Positions 33,495 to 43,037 of a DNA stretch of 64,000 nucleotides are shown piece after piece. The translations under genes were made by a program, and so were the position numbers. Source of the DNA: JAXMAO01 sp046350375 (GTDB lineage: Bacteria; Planctomycetota; Phycisphaerae; UBA1845; UTPLA1); contig JAXMAO010000008.1 in NCBI GenBank assembly GCA_046350375.1, forward strand, positions 62,001 to 126,000, in the 5' to 3' direction. The number at the start of each line of letters is the position of its first letter. Position 1 is the first letter of the stretch. The notes under the pieces were generated by a model that had not been told where the DNA came from, did no database searches, and was given only the letters and a program-made list of their open reading frames with translations.

Positions 33495-34181
33495 CTACGG
33501 GCAGAGCGCCATCAGCAGCAGCATCGGCCAGCCCAGGTATTTCGCGGCGCGCGGCGAGCGGGCCGCCAGCGTCGCATCGACCGCGTGTTCCGACAGGTGG
33601 TCGAACCGCAGCCCGGCGCCCAGCGCCGCGACTACATAGTCGCATACCTGGTGCGGCTGGCTGTCGGGACGGGTCTCGCGACCGGTCTCCGGGTCGGTGA
33701 AACGCGCCTGCACGCCGCGCAGCATCATCGCCGGGTGCATAATCGAGACGACGATCCGGCCATCAGTGCGGCAAATGCGCCGCGCCTCGCGGAAGAAGTG
33801 CGCCAGGTCGGCGACGTGATCGAGCACCAGCCCGCAGACGACGCGGTCGACCGCGCGGTCGGCCAGGGGGACGGCCCGTGCGAGGTCATGCACGACCCAG
33901 GTGACCGCCGCCGCGCCCGGCCGGGCGCGGGCCCGGGTCAGCATTCCCTCGGAAAAGTCGAACGCCGTCACGGCCGCGCCTGCCGCCGCCAGGCGCACGG
34001 CATGTCGCCCGGTTCCGCAGCCGAGGTCGGCCACGCTCAGCCCGCGGACCGGCCCGAGCAGTGCGTCGATGCGCGGCTCTTCGAGCGCGATGAGGGGGTT
34101 GTCCTCGTCGTCGTAGATTGACGCCCAGCGGTCGTAGCCGTCGCGCGTGGAAAGGCGGTCGATGTCGGGGGTGCCAGCCAC
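33495..34181 (-). CDS. class I SAM-dependent methyltransferase (type 11)
   Basis: The 228-residue protein has motif I VADLGCGTGRHAVRLAAAG and the acidic residue in VTAFDFSEGML. Motif IV-like and post-motif segments are VVCGLVLDHVADLAHFFREA and CRTDGRIVVSIMHPAMMLRG. This is the arrangement of small-molecule methyltransferases related to UbiE/BioC. The start is GTG at 34181 (VAGTPDIDRL). It precedes the O-methyltransferase gene with a 43-base gap. Substrate is unknown and context does not reveal one. Confidence 0.87.
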   Translation of the reverse strand: MAGTPDIDRLSTRDGYDRWASIYDDEDNPLIALEEPRIDALLGPVRGLSVADLGCGTGRHAVRLAAAGAAVTAFDFSEGMLTRARARPGAAAVTWVVHDLARAVPLADRAVDRVVCGLVLDHVADLAHFFREARRICRTDGRIVVSIMHPAMMLRGVQARFTDPETGRETRPDSQPHQVCDYVVAALGAGLRFDHLSEHAVDATLAARSPRAAKYLGWPMLLLMALCP

Positions 34182-34225
34182 TGCGCCAAGCTAAAGCGCT
34201 GCCCCGGCCGGGTCAATCGGCGGGC

Positions 34226-34254
34226 TTGTCAGCGGCTGCATCGGAATGGACAAT
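34226..34254 (+). promoter_or_regulatory. sigma-70-type promoter of the prolyl oligopeptidase gene
   Basis: TTGTCA (34226-34231), 17-base spacer, GACAAT (34249-34254), about 85 bases before the start codon. Confidence 0.55.
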
Positions 34255-34340
34255 ATCCGGTTCGAGCCGATCGGGGTCGGGGCCGCTGCGGCGTCGCGCG
34301 ACTCTCTGGCCGTCCAGTTCCATCCGCGGAGCATTCCATC

Positions 34341-36479
<2,139 letters not shown>

Positions 36480-36503
36480 GCGGCGACGCCGCGCGAGACG
36501 AAT

Positions 36504-36555
36504 CCGGGCGGATCGGCTGGGCGGCAGCGCTCGGCCGGTCCGCCCGGCTGTTTTT
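36504..36555 (+). terminator. rho-independent terminator of the prolyl oligopeptidase gene
   Basis: Stem CCGGGCGGA/TCCGCCCGG followed by CTGTTTTT, 25 bases after the stop. Confidence 0.85.
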
Positions 36556-36600
36556 GTGCCGGGCGTGTGGAATGCCGCGGCGCGACGGAGACAAATCGCG

Positions 36601-37242
36601 TCAGCTGCCGGCCGGCTGCGACGTGGTGGCCCAGCTCGGCGTCTCGCCCGGCTTGGGTTCGGGCGGCAGCTGCATCGGCGTGGTGTCGTAGACGTGTTCC
36701 TGCTGCATGTAGCGATCGGCCTTGCCCATCACGGCGACCAGCTCGCCGCCGCGGATGACTTCGTAATCGACGCCGTCGGCCAGCATGTCGCGATAGACCA
36801 GCTCGCGCAGCGCATAGCGCCGATCGCCCAGCCCGAGCGCCCCAAGGGTGATCGAGTTCACGCCGCCCTTGATGGTGCAGATGCGCATGACCATGTAGGC
36901 CAGCGAGCCGCGGTCGAGCACCTGGTCCGGCTCCAGCCGCCACGCCGCCCGCGCGATGCCGCGCGACTCGAGCCGCGCTTTGCGCTCTTCAAACGTTTTG
37001 CAGGTGTCCTGACCGTCGGCCAGGATGAGCATGGCGCGATAGGCCTCGGCCACCGTCACCAGCGGCGCCTCGGCGACGTAGGCCTGGAACTCGACGTCGG
37101 ACATCTGGTCCGGGTTGCCCTGCACCTCGACCGTCCGCCGCACCGCGCAGCCCGACAGCGCCATGCCCGCCGCGCATGCGATCAGGACCGGCATCGCCCG
37201 GCTGCGGGTCAGTCGCCGCCATCGGGTTCCTAGAACGACCAT
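36601..37242 (-). CDS. hypothetical lipoprotein
   Basis: The 213-residue product has the signal segment MPVLIACAAGMALSGC with lipobox LSGC, so it should be lipid-anchored. The mature part (VAEAYRAMLILADGQDTCKT, RKARLESRGIARAAWRLEPD, RGSLAYMVMRICTIKGGVNS) has no recognised family. The ATG at 37242 overlaps the upstream porin gene by 13 bases; the internal ATG at 37194 gives a more usual signal peptide. Because it directly follows an outer-membrane porin in one operon, it may help assemble or regulate that porin. This is inference. Confidence 0.75.
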   Translation of the reverse strand: MVVLGTRWRRLTRSRAMPVLIACAAGMALSGCAVRRTVEVQGNPDQMSDVEFQAYVAEAPLVTVAEAYRAMLILADGQDTCKTFEERKARLESRGIARAAWRLEPDQVLDRGSLAYMVMRICTIKGGVNSITLGALGLGDRRYALRELVYRDMLADGVDYEVIRGGELVAVMGKADRYMQQEHVYDTTPMQLPPEPKPGETPSWATTSQPAGS

Positions 37243-38669
37243 GTCAACCCCGCCAGGAAGAAGTAACGCGGATCGGTTTCCGAGTAGGCCTCGCCGGGGA
37301 AGAACTCGCCCAGGCGGAACGTGAGGGACAGATCGTTGGTGATGCGATAGTTGGCGTAGTAGTCCATCTCCCAGCCGAGGTAGCCGCTGGTCTCGTTCGC
37401 GGTGGGGTCGCTGATGGCAGCGGTTTCCTTGTGCTTCCAGTAGAGGAACCAGTTGGTGCCCAGCTCGAGATTCTTCAGGCGCTCGACCTCGGGCACCGGG
37501 ACGAACGACGCCCCGGCGCGCCAGATGTGGATGTTGCTCAGCCGCGGCGCCAGCGCGAGCCCGGTGTCGCGGAAGCCGAAGCCGATGAAGCTGCGGTCGA
37601 CGTGGTCGTTGCGATTGCCCCCCTCGGCGTTGGTGGGGGTGAAGACGCGGTCCGAGTCGCCGCTGGCGAACATGTATTCGAGCGAGGCCCGCGGCTTGGT
37701 TCGGTGGCTGAAGAGATACTCCAGCTCCTGGTCGAAGGCCCAGGCCTTGACCTCGTCGCGGTGCAGGAACTTGCGGTCACCGTAGCTGTCGCCGCGCTCG
37801 ATGACCCACTCGGTGTTGTACTTCAGGTTGCGGACCATTTCGCCGGTCGACCCGAAGCCGATGTACTCCGAGTCGTAGTCGTAGTTCTGAAGCAGGTCGA
37901 TCGGGTCTTCGCGCGTGTGGTCCGACTGCCGCGCGTAATAGACGAACGGCTCGTGCCGCGCAAAGCCCTTGTAGCGCTCCTCGAAAATCCAGAATACGCG
38001 GTTGCTCTCCGACGCCACGGGGTAGGAGCGATCGATGTTCGGCGTGCTGCCCGGCGTGCGGCCGATCAGCGCCGTCGTCTCGAATCCGGCGTACTCGGCC
38101 TGCAACTGCACGTGGTCGAGCGGCATCGCAATGGCATACGCCGAGCCGGTCTGAACAAAGTCGCGCCCCAGCTTCAGCTTGAGCGACACCGGCGAATCGA
38201 CCCCGCCATATTTCCGCAGCGCGTGCGTGATATCGAACTGGTACCAGCCGCGCTCCAGGTTCGGGCCGATGAAGTCGTCATCGTTCGAGTTGTAGGCGTC
38301 GCCCGAGTTCCAGTCGACCCAGCCCAGGCGCATGCGGGCGTAGCCGTCGTGAATGCCTTCGTCGGCCGTCACGTGGGCGAACAGCCGCACGTCATACGTC
38401 CGCTGCGTCCGCTCGCGGACGCCGTCGTCAAAGTTGAAGTAATACCAGTCGAACCAGCCGCCCCAGTCCACTCGGACCTTCTGCGTCGCCGGCAGCGTGC
38501 CTTCGAGCTTGCGGCGGTTTTCCTGCTCGATCTGCCGCTGCTGCTGCAGGTAGCTGCTCGACTCGCCGCCGGTTTGCAGGCTCAGCTGTGCCGCGACCGG
38601 ACGCGTGGTTGCCAGCGCTGTCAGCGCCGCCGCCGCCCACACCGTCTGCCGCACGCTACGCCTGTGCAA
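37230..38669 (-). CDS. alginate-export-type outer-membrane beta-barrel protein
   Basis: The 479-residue protein has a signal peptide (VWAAAALTALATTRPVAAQ). A long series of alternating, aromatic-rich strands follows, ending in LAGLTWSF with terminal phenylalanine, the outer-membrane assembly signal. KVRVDWGGWFDWYYFNFDD, ARMRLGWVDWNSGDAYN and LGRDFVQTG suit the alginate export/AlgE-like porin family. ELEYLFSHRTKPRASLEYMF also fits a barrel. The start is uncertain (TTG 38669 or GTG 38654), with no good ribosome-binding site. It should form an outer-membrane pore for anionic polymers or small molecules. No alginate biosynthesis genes are visible. Confidence 0.78.
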   Translation of the reverse strand: MHRRSVRQTVWAAAALTALATTRPVAAQLSLQTGGESSSYLQQQRQIEQENRRKLEGTLPATQKVRVDWGGWFDWYYFNFDDGVRERTQRTYDVRLFAHVTADEGIHDGYARMRLGWVDWNSGDAYNSNDDDFIGPNLERGWYQFDITHALRKYGGVDSPVSLKLKLGRDFVQTGSAYAIAMPLDHVQLQAEYAGFETTALIGRTPGSTPNIDRSYPVASESNRVFWIFEERYKGFARHEPFVYYARQSDHTREDPIDLLQNYDYDSEYIGFGSTGEMVRNLKYNTEWVIERGDSYGDRKFLHRDEVKAWAFDQELEYLFSHRTKPRASLEYMFASGDSDRVFTPTNAEGGNRNDHVDRSFIGFGFRDTGLALAPRLSNIHIWRAGASFVPVPEVERLKNLELGTNWFLYWKHKETAAISDPTANETSGYLGWEMDYYANYRITNDLSLTFRLGEFFPGEAYSETDPRYFFLAGLTWSF

Positions 38670-38991
38670 GGAAAGCGTCCCGCGTCTGTGCTGTCCGCAT
38701 CGGCCCGCGCCAACCCGACGCAGATCGGGGCCAATCCGGCGCCCGACCGCATGAAAGCCGACCGGGGGAGATTATCGGATCACTCGCCGATTGCAACCCG
38801 GCCGAGCCACGTAATCGGCCATTCGAACCGGTCCGCCGCAGGGTCGCCAGCGGCCCGCCGCGACCCGGCTACGCGGCGTCTGCGACGGCAGTACAATGGC
38901 CGCGGCCGGCGGTTCGCCGACCGGCTGAACGGTGCCTGCCGGATGAGCACCGGGTCTGCGTGTCCCCACCGGGGCAGGAGACGTCGCCACG

Positions 38992-39894
38992 ATGACACCG
39001 ACACATCGGATGCTGGGGCAGTGCGGGTTCTGCAAAATGCTGATCGCGGGACTGCTCGCCACCGCGGCCTGCGGCGGCGCCGCCGACGCCCCGCCCGCCG
39101 GCACGACCTCCAAACCCGTCAAGCTCCAGGCCGGACCGGTTCCCGGAACGCGCCAGTGGCGCTTTGCGAGCACCAAGCACCAGGTGGCGCTGCTCGAGCT
39201 CTATACCTCGCAGGAGTGCAACAGTTGTCCGCCGGCCGATGCGGCGATCTCGGCCTTGCCCGAGCAGGGCTACGGGCTGGAGAAGGTGGTCCCGCTGGCG
39301 CTGCACGTCAGCTACTGGCCGAACCTGGGCTGGACCGACACCTTCGCCCAGGACCTGTTCGCGGCGCGGCACCGGGTGATTGCCTATCGCGCCGGCTCGG
39401 AAGGGCCCTACACGCCGCAGATCGCGCTCAACGGCAGCAGCCGGAACCAGCGCGGCGCAGAGCTGCTGAAGCTGATTGACCGGGTGAACCTGCGACCGCC
39501 GGCGATCAACCTGTCGATCCTGGTTGAGCTGGCGCCCGCGGGCGGCGCGCTGCAGATCTTCGCCGACGCCGACCGCTCGCGCGTGCTGACGCGCCGCGAC
39601 ACGTGCGAGATCTACTTCATCGTGTTCGAGAACCACTGCCTGACGACCGTCACCGGCGGCGAAAACAAGGGCAAGACGCTGAAACAGCCGTGCGTCGTCC
39701 GCCACATGGGGCTGCCGCACACGCTGCCGCCGGACGTAGACATCATGCCCATGGGGCACGGCGTCAAGATCGAGCCCGGCTGGAGGATTGAAAACCTCGG
39801 CGTGGCGGTCTTCGTGCAGCGCGCCACCGACGGCGCCATCGTGCAGGCCTGCGGCGGGCTGCTGACGCCGGGCAGCGAGACCGTGGTCAAGTGA
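38992..39894 (+). CDS. DUF1223 thioredoxin-like lipoprotein
   Basis: The 300-residue protein begins with a signal sequence and a lipobox-like TAACGG. LLELYTSQECNSCPPADAAI is the DUF1223 hallmark, a thioredoxin-like CxxC site (ECNSCPPAD). HVSYWPNLGWTDTFAQDLFA and GPYTPQIALNGSSRNQRGAE follow in the family order. The start is ATG 38992 after AGGAG. It is probably an exported redox-related protein, but the family function is not established. It diverges from the porin operon. Confidence 0.87.
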   Translation: MTPTHRMLGQCGFCKMLIAGLLATAACGGAADAPPAGTTSKPVKLQAGPVPGTRQWRFASTKHQVALLELYTSQECNSCPPADAAISALPEQGYGLEKVVPLALHVSYWPNLGWTDTFAQDLFAARHRVIAYRAGSEGPYTPQIALNGSSRNQRGAELLKLIDRVNLRPPAINLSILVELAPAGGALQIFADADRSRVLTRRDTCEIYFIVFENHCLTTVTGGENKGKTLKQPCVVRHMGLPHTLPPDVDIMPMGHGVKIEPGWRIENLGVAVFVQRATDGAIVQACGGLLTPGSETVVK

Positions 39895-39930
39895 AATGGA
39901 CGCGGCGCTGCGGCGCGATCGGGCCGCAGG

Positions 39931-40808
39931 CTATTGCCGCCCCTCGCCGCCGCCCTTGGCGGTAGCGTCGCCGGACGACTCCTGCCGCTCGCCCTGCATC
40001 TGGGCGCTGACGATCAGGCTCAGCCGCTTGCCGTAGACGATTTTTGCGCTGATGCCGGACCCCTTGTATTCGCGCAGGTCGGCGACGGCCAGCGCCGTGT
40101 TGCCGCTGTCGGTGAGCGTCGAGACGCCTTCGAGAAACTTCAGCCGCAGCGCCTTGTTGGCGACCTGCTTGGGGCGCGGCGGCGGCGGGGCCTTGGGCGG
40201 CTTGTGCGAACGACCGCTGTCGCCGGAACCGCCGCCCGGTCGCGGCGGTTTCTTCGACTCGCGCGGCGGCGGGGTGGGGCGCTTCATGGCGGGCCAATCC
40301 TGGTTGTTGGCCGGCTTGCCGAAGACCGACAGCACGTCCGACTCGTCCTCCGAGACGCCGCGGATGTTGCCCTCGACGTCGATCGCGTCCAGTGACATCG
40401 ACGACAGCACGTGCGTCGTGCGCGTGCCCGACTTGGAGACGGTCCAGCCGACCGTCGCCATCAGCCCCGGCAGCAGCACCTTCTCATATTCCTCGGCCGT
40501 GATGTTGTGATTGCCGACCGAGATGGTGAGGTTTTCCTTCGTGCGAACGTCGAGCGACAGCCGCTTGCCCGATTCCGTCTTCACCGAGAGCGTGCCGACG
40601 ACTGCGTCGCCGCCCTCCTTGGCCGGACGATAGGCGACGATCTCGGCCTTCTCGTTTCCGCCGGTGTTGTTGCCGCGATCTCCGCCGCCGCCGCCAAGGC
40701 AGCGCCGCCGCCGCCACCGAGATTCTGTCCCAGCGCGGGCGACGTGCCGGCCACCAGCGCCAGCAACGGCCAGGCCAGCAGCACCACCTTGAACCGCGAG
40801 CGCATCAT
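39931..40808 (-). CDS. exported hypothetical protein, frameshifted
   Basis: The N-terminal frame from ATG 40808 (RBS GGAGAA) has a signal peptide (MMRSRFKVVLLAWPLLALVA) and a Gly/Ala-rich lead. Near 40690 the sense moves to another frame, reading NEKAEIVAYRPAKEGGDAVV and then SVKTESGKRLSLDVRTKENL. The rest contains NHNITAEEYEKVLLPGLMAT, a Pro/Lys-rich linker and a C-terminal beta domain. A single-base indel in the GCC/G-rich tract near 40690-40705 explains it. No family is recognised. It is presumably periplasmic or surface exposed. Confidence 0.65.
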
Positions 40809-40947
40809 GGTATTTCTCCGAGCCGGTCGGGCGTGTGAATCGTCCCCCCTCACCCAGACACTATAGATTGATCGCCGTTGGCTCGCAAGCCGAATCGCCG
40901 CGCCGGCCGGCCTGACCGGCCTTTCCGTGTCATGCCGGCCGGGCCCG

Positions 40948-41970
40948 TCAACCCGCGGCTTTCTCGCCCGACGCCGCCCCGGGCCGGTCGCCGAAGCCGT
41001 GCGGATGGCTGCGGTGCCACGCCCAGGCGCTGGCGATGATCGGATCGAGGTCCGGATAGCGCGGCGTCCAGCCCAGCTCCCGCCGGATCAGCGTGGCGTC
41101 GGCGCACAGGACCGGCACGTCGCCCGCACGGCGCGCACGCTCGTCGCATGGCAGCGCATGGCCCGTGATCCGCCGTGCGGCGGCGATCACTTCGCGCACG
41201 CTGGCCCCGCGGCCGGTGCCGCAGTTGTAGCGGCGGGCCTGGCCAGGCTGCAGCGCTTCCAGCGCGCCGGCGTGCGCGGCGGCCAGGTCTTCGACATGCA
41301 CGTAGTCGCGGATCGCCGTGCCGTCGGGCGTGGGGTAGTCGGTTCCGAAGAGCGTGACGGCCGGCCGCTGCCCGAGCGCGACCTTCAGCACGTTTGGAAT
41401 CAGGTGCGTCTCGGGGTCGTGGTCTTCGCCGATCGTGCCGTCGGCGGCGGCGCCGGCGGCGTTGAAGTAGCGCAGCGCGACGTAGCCCAGTCCCCACGCG
41501 GCGGCCGAGTCGGCCAGCGCCCACTCAATCGCCAGCTTGGCGCGGGCATAGGGGCTGGCGGGCTGCTGCGGCGCGGATTCCGCGATCGGAATCGTCGGCG
41601 GAACGCCGTAGGTGGCGCACGTCGAGCTGAAGACGCAGCGGCGCACCTGCGCCGCCTGCATGGCGCGCAGCAGCCCGATGGTGTTCGCCACGTTGTTGTC
41701 GTAGTACTTCAGCGGATCGCTGACCGATTCGCCGACCTCGATCGATGCGGCAAAGTGCAGCACGGCGTCATAGGCGCCGCGCGCGAACAATTCGGCGAGC
41801 AGGGTGCGGTCGGAGAGCTCGCCGACGAACAGCCGCGCGCCGCGCGCCACCGCGCGGACGTGGCCGGTGCTGAGATTGTCGAGCACATCGACGACGTGCT
41901 CGGCGGCCAGCAAGGCCCGCACGACGTGGCTGCCGACATACCCGGCGCCGCCGGTCACCAGGACGCGCAC
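40948..41970 (-). CDS. galE: UDP-glucose 4-epimerase
   Basis: GalE interconverts UDP-glucose and UDP-galactose with bound NAD+. The 340-residue extended-SDR protein has the Rossmann motif VLVTGGAGYVGSH at the N-terminus and DAVLHFAASIEVGESVSDPL. VFSSTCATYG has the catalytic Ser/Thr region and SPYARAKLAIE is the YxxxK site. Downstream blocks LRYFNAAGAA and RDYVHVEDLAAAHAGALEAL are specific for GalE. The start is taken as GTG at 41970 directly before VLVTGG; a longer form from 42027 is less usual. It supplies sugar nucleotides and may feed the glycosyltransferases in the window. Confidence 0.95.
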   Translation of the reverse strand: MRVLVTGGAGYVGSHVVRALLAAEHVVDVLDNLSTGHVRAVARGARLFVGELSDRTLLAELFARGAYDAVLHFAASIEVGESVSDPLKYYDNNVANTIGLLRAMQAAQVRRCVFSSTCATYGVPPTIPIAESAPQQPASPYARAKLAIEWALADSAAAWGLGYVALRYFNAAGAAADGTIGEDHDPETHLIPNVLKVALGQRPAVTLFGTDYPTPDGTAIRDYVHVEDLAAAHAGALEALQPGQARRYNCGTGRGASVREVIAAARRITGHALPCDERARRAGDVPVLCADATLIRRELGWTPRYPDLDPIIASAWAWHRSHPHGFGDRPGAASGEKAAG

Positions 41971-42056
41971 GGTCTCAACCGAGTTTCCGCACGAGATTGT
42001 AAGTGTTTGCGTCTCATAATGATGCAACTGATTCGTGCAGCGGACAGCAGGGCCGC

Positions 42057-42085
42057 TTGGCGAAACGCCGATTCAATCATAGAGT
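42057..42085 (+). promoter_or_regulatory. promoter of the structured leader and small peptide gene
   Basis: TTGGCG (42057-42062), 17-base spacer, TAGAGT (42080-42085). The predicted start near 42091 leaves a 168-base leader before the peptide. Confidence 0.5.
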
Positions 42086-42088
42086 ACA

Positions 42089-42250
42089 GGGTGCCGCAAT
42101 GGAAGCACCCGCCCACGACGGCGAACCCGCGGACTGAAGTCCGATCGTCGCGCGATGTGAGTCATCGCGGACCGCAGGGTGAGTCGCTCGGGTTCGCGGC
42201 AACTCGTCCGGGACGGTCCCGGGCAAGCCGGTCTTTCTCGGTCCGTAATG
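42089..42250 (+). ncRNA. structured 5' leader, riboswitch-like, upstream of the 47-residue peptide
   Basis: Hairpins visible in order are GGGTGC/GCACCC (42089-42110), GGAC-TGAA-GTCC (42131-42142) and CGCGATG/CATCGCG (42151-42169). A long-range stem CGGACCG (42168-42174)/CGGTCCG (42239-42245) encloses GAGT/ACTC and CCGGGA/TCCCGG hairpins. The closing arm ends a few bases before the GGGAG of the peptide gene, so switching could control translation. No known riboswitch class is recognised. Parts could be a chance G+C-rich fold. Confidence 0.45.
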
Positions 42251-42259
42251 GGAGTTAAT

Positions 42260-42403
42260 ATGATTAGCGCCATCGTCACTCAGGTGTGTTCGAGCCTGAC
42301 AACGGCCCTGACCAGTGTGCCGTTCTTCGGCTCGTCCATCGCCAGCATCATTTCCCAGATCTGCACGCAGATCGTCAGCCTGCTGACTGGCTTCGGGCTC
42401 TAG
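42260..42403 (+). CDS. 47-residue hydrophobic peptide
   Basis: An ATG at 42260 follows GGGAG by five to six bases and encodes MISAIVTQVCSSLTTALTSV and then PFFGSSIASIISQICTQIVS, ending LLTGFGL. The peptide is Ser/Thr/Ile rich, with two hydrophobic helices separated by PFFG and two cysteines. It has no charged residues. A membrane peptide, small toxin or secreted peptide are all possible; none is proven. The structured leader and the separate promoter support it being a real gene. A second ATG at 42248 lies in frame. Confidence 0.55.
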   Translation: MISAIVTQVCSSLTTALTSVPFFGSSIASIISQICTQIVSLLTGFGL

Positions 42404-42485
42404 TCCGCCGCTCGGCAGTGCAATTGTACATTCGGGCGATCGTCGCGGTCTGCGCCGTGGCGATCGCCCTTTTCCTTGCGCGCGA

Positions 42486-42857
42486 TCAGGCCGGCGGACG
42501 GTTCGTCGCCGATTGGAAGGGCCACGACGCCAGCGCCACCGCGGCGATCACCAGCCCGAACGCCAGCCACTGGTTCCAGCGCGGGGTTTCGCGCAGATAG
42601 AGCAGCGCGAACGCCGCGAAGACGAGCATCGTGATCGCCTCCTGCAGCACCTTCAGCGTCGCCGCGGGAATGCCGTCGCGGTGCGCCCAGCGATTCGCCG
42701 GCACCTGCAGGCAGTACTCGAAAAAGGCGATCGCCCAGCTCACCAGCACGACCTTCCACAACATCTGGCTCTTGTACTTCAGGTGCCCGTACCAGGCGCC
42801 GGTCATGAAGACGTTGCTCGCCACCAGCAGCCCGATCGTTCGAATCCACGGCCCCAT
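42486..42857 (-). CDS. DMT-like small membrane protein (DUF486)
   Basis: The 123-residue protein has four hydrophobic helices. LLVASNVFMTGAWYGHLKYK, AIAFFEYCLQVPANRWAH and ALLYLRETPRWNQWLAFGLV match the DUF486 family, a short relative of drug/metabolite transporters. The ATG at 42857 is close to GAGGTG; a GTG two codons upstream is an alternative. Function is unknown. It is convergent with the small peptide gene and downstream of a strong terminator, so it is likely its own unit. Confidence 0.87.
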   Translation of the reverse strand: MGPWIRTIGLLVASNVFMTGAWYGHLKYKSQMLWKVVLVSWAIAFFEYCLQVPANRWAHRDGIPAATLKVLQEAITMLVFAAFALLYLRETPRWNQWLAFGLVIAAVALASWPFQSATNRPPA

Positions 42858-42944
42858 GTTCACCTCGCTGGCGGCCGCACCGCCGCTTCCGCCGGGCCGA
42901 CGTTAGCCAACGCGACCGGCCCCGTCCATCCGGCGGCGCGCGAC

Positions 42945-42976
42945 AAAAAAAGTCCGCCGGCGCACGGCCGGCGGAC
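42945..42976 (-). terminator. strong rho-independent terminator of the Cys-rich LamG/dockerin gene
   Basis: Ten-base stem GTCCGCCGGC/GCCGGCGGAC followed on the minus strand by TTTTTTT. Confidence 0.92.
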
Positions 42977-43037
42977 TGCGTGTGGTTCATACTCGCGGCA
43001 CGGGCCAAGCGCGGTTTCGCGGCCCGCTGCCCTTGAA

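Noticed and set aside
42131..42245. Guanidine-II or cyclic-di-GMP riboswitch in the 42.1 kb leader
   Set aside because: A GGGACGGTCCC hairpin resembles the ACGR loop, but a closed four-base loop and a second copy are missing, and no GEMM core sequences are present.
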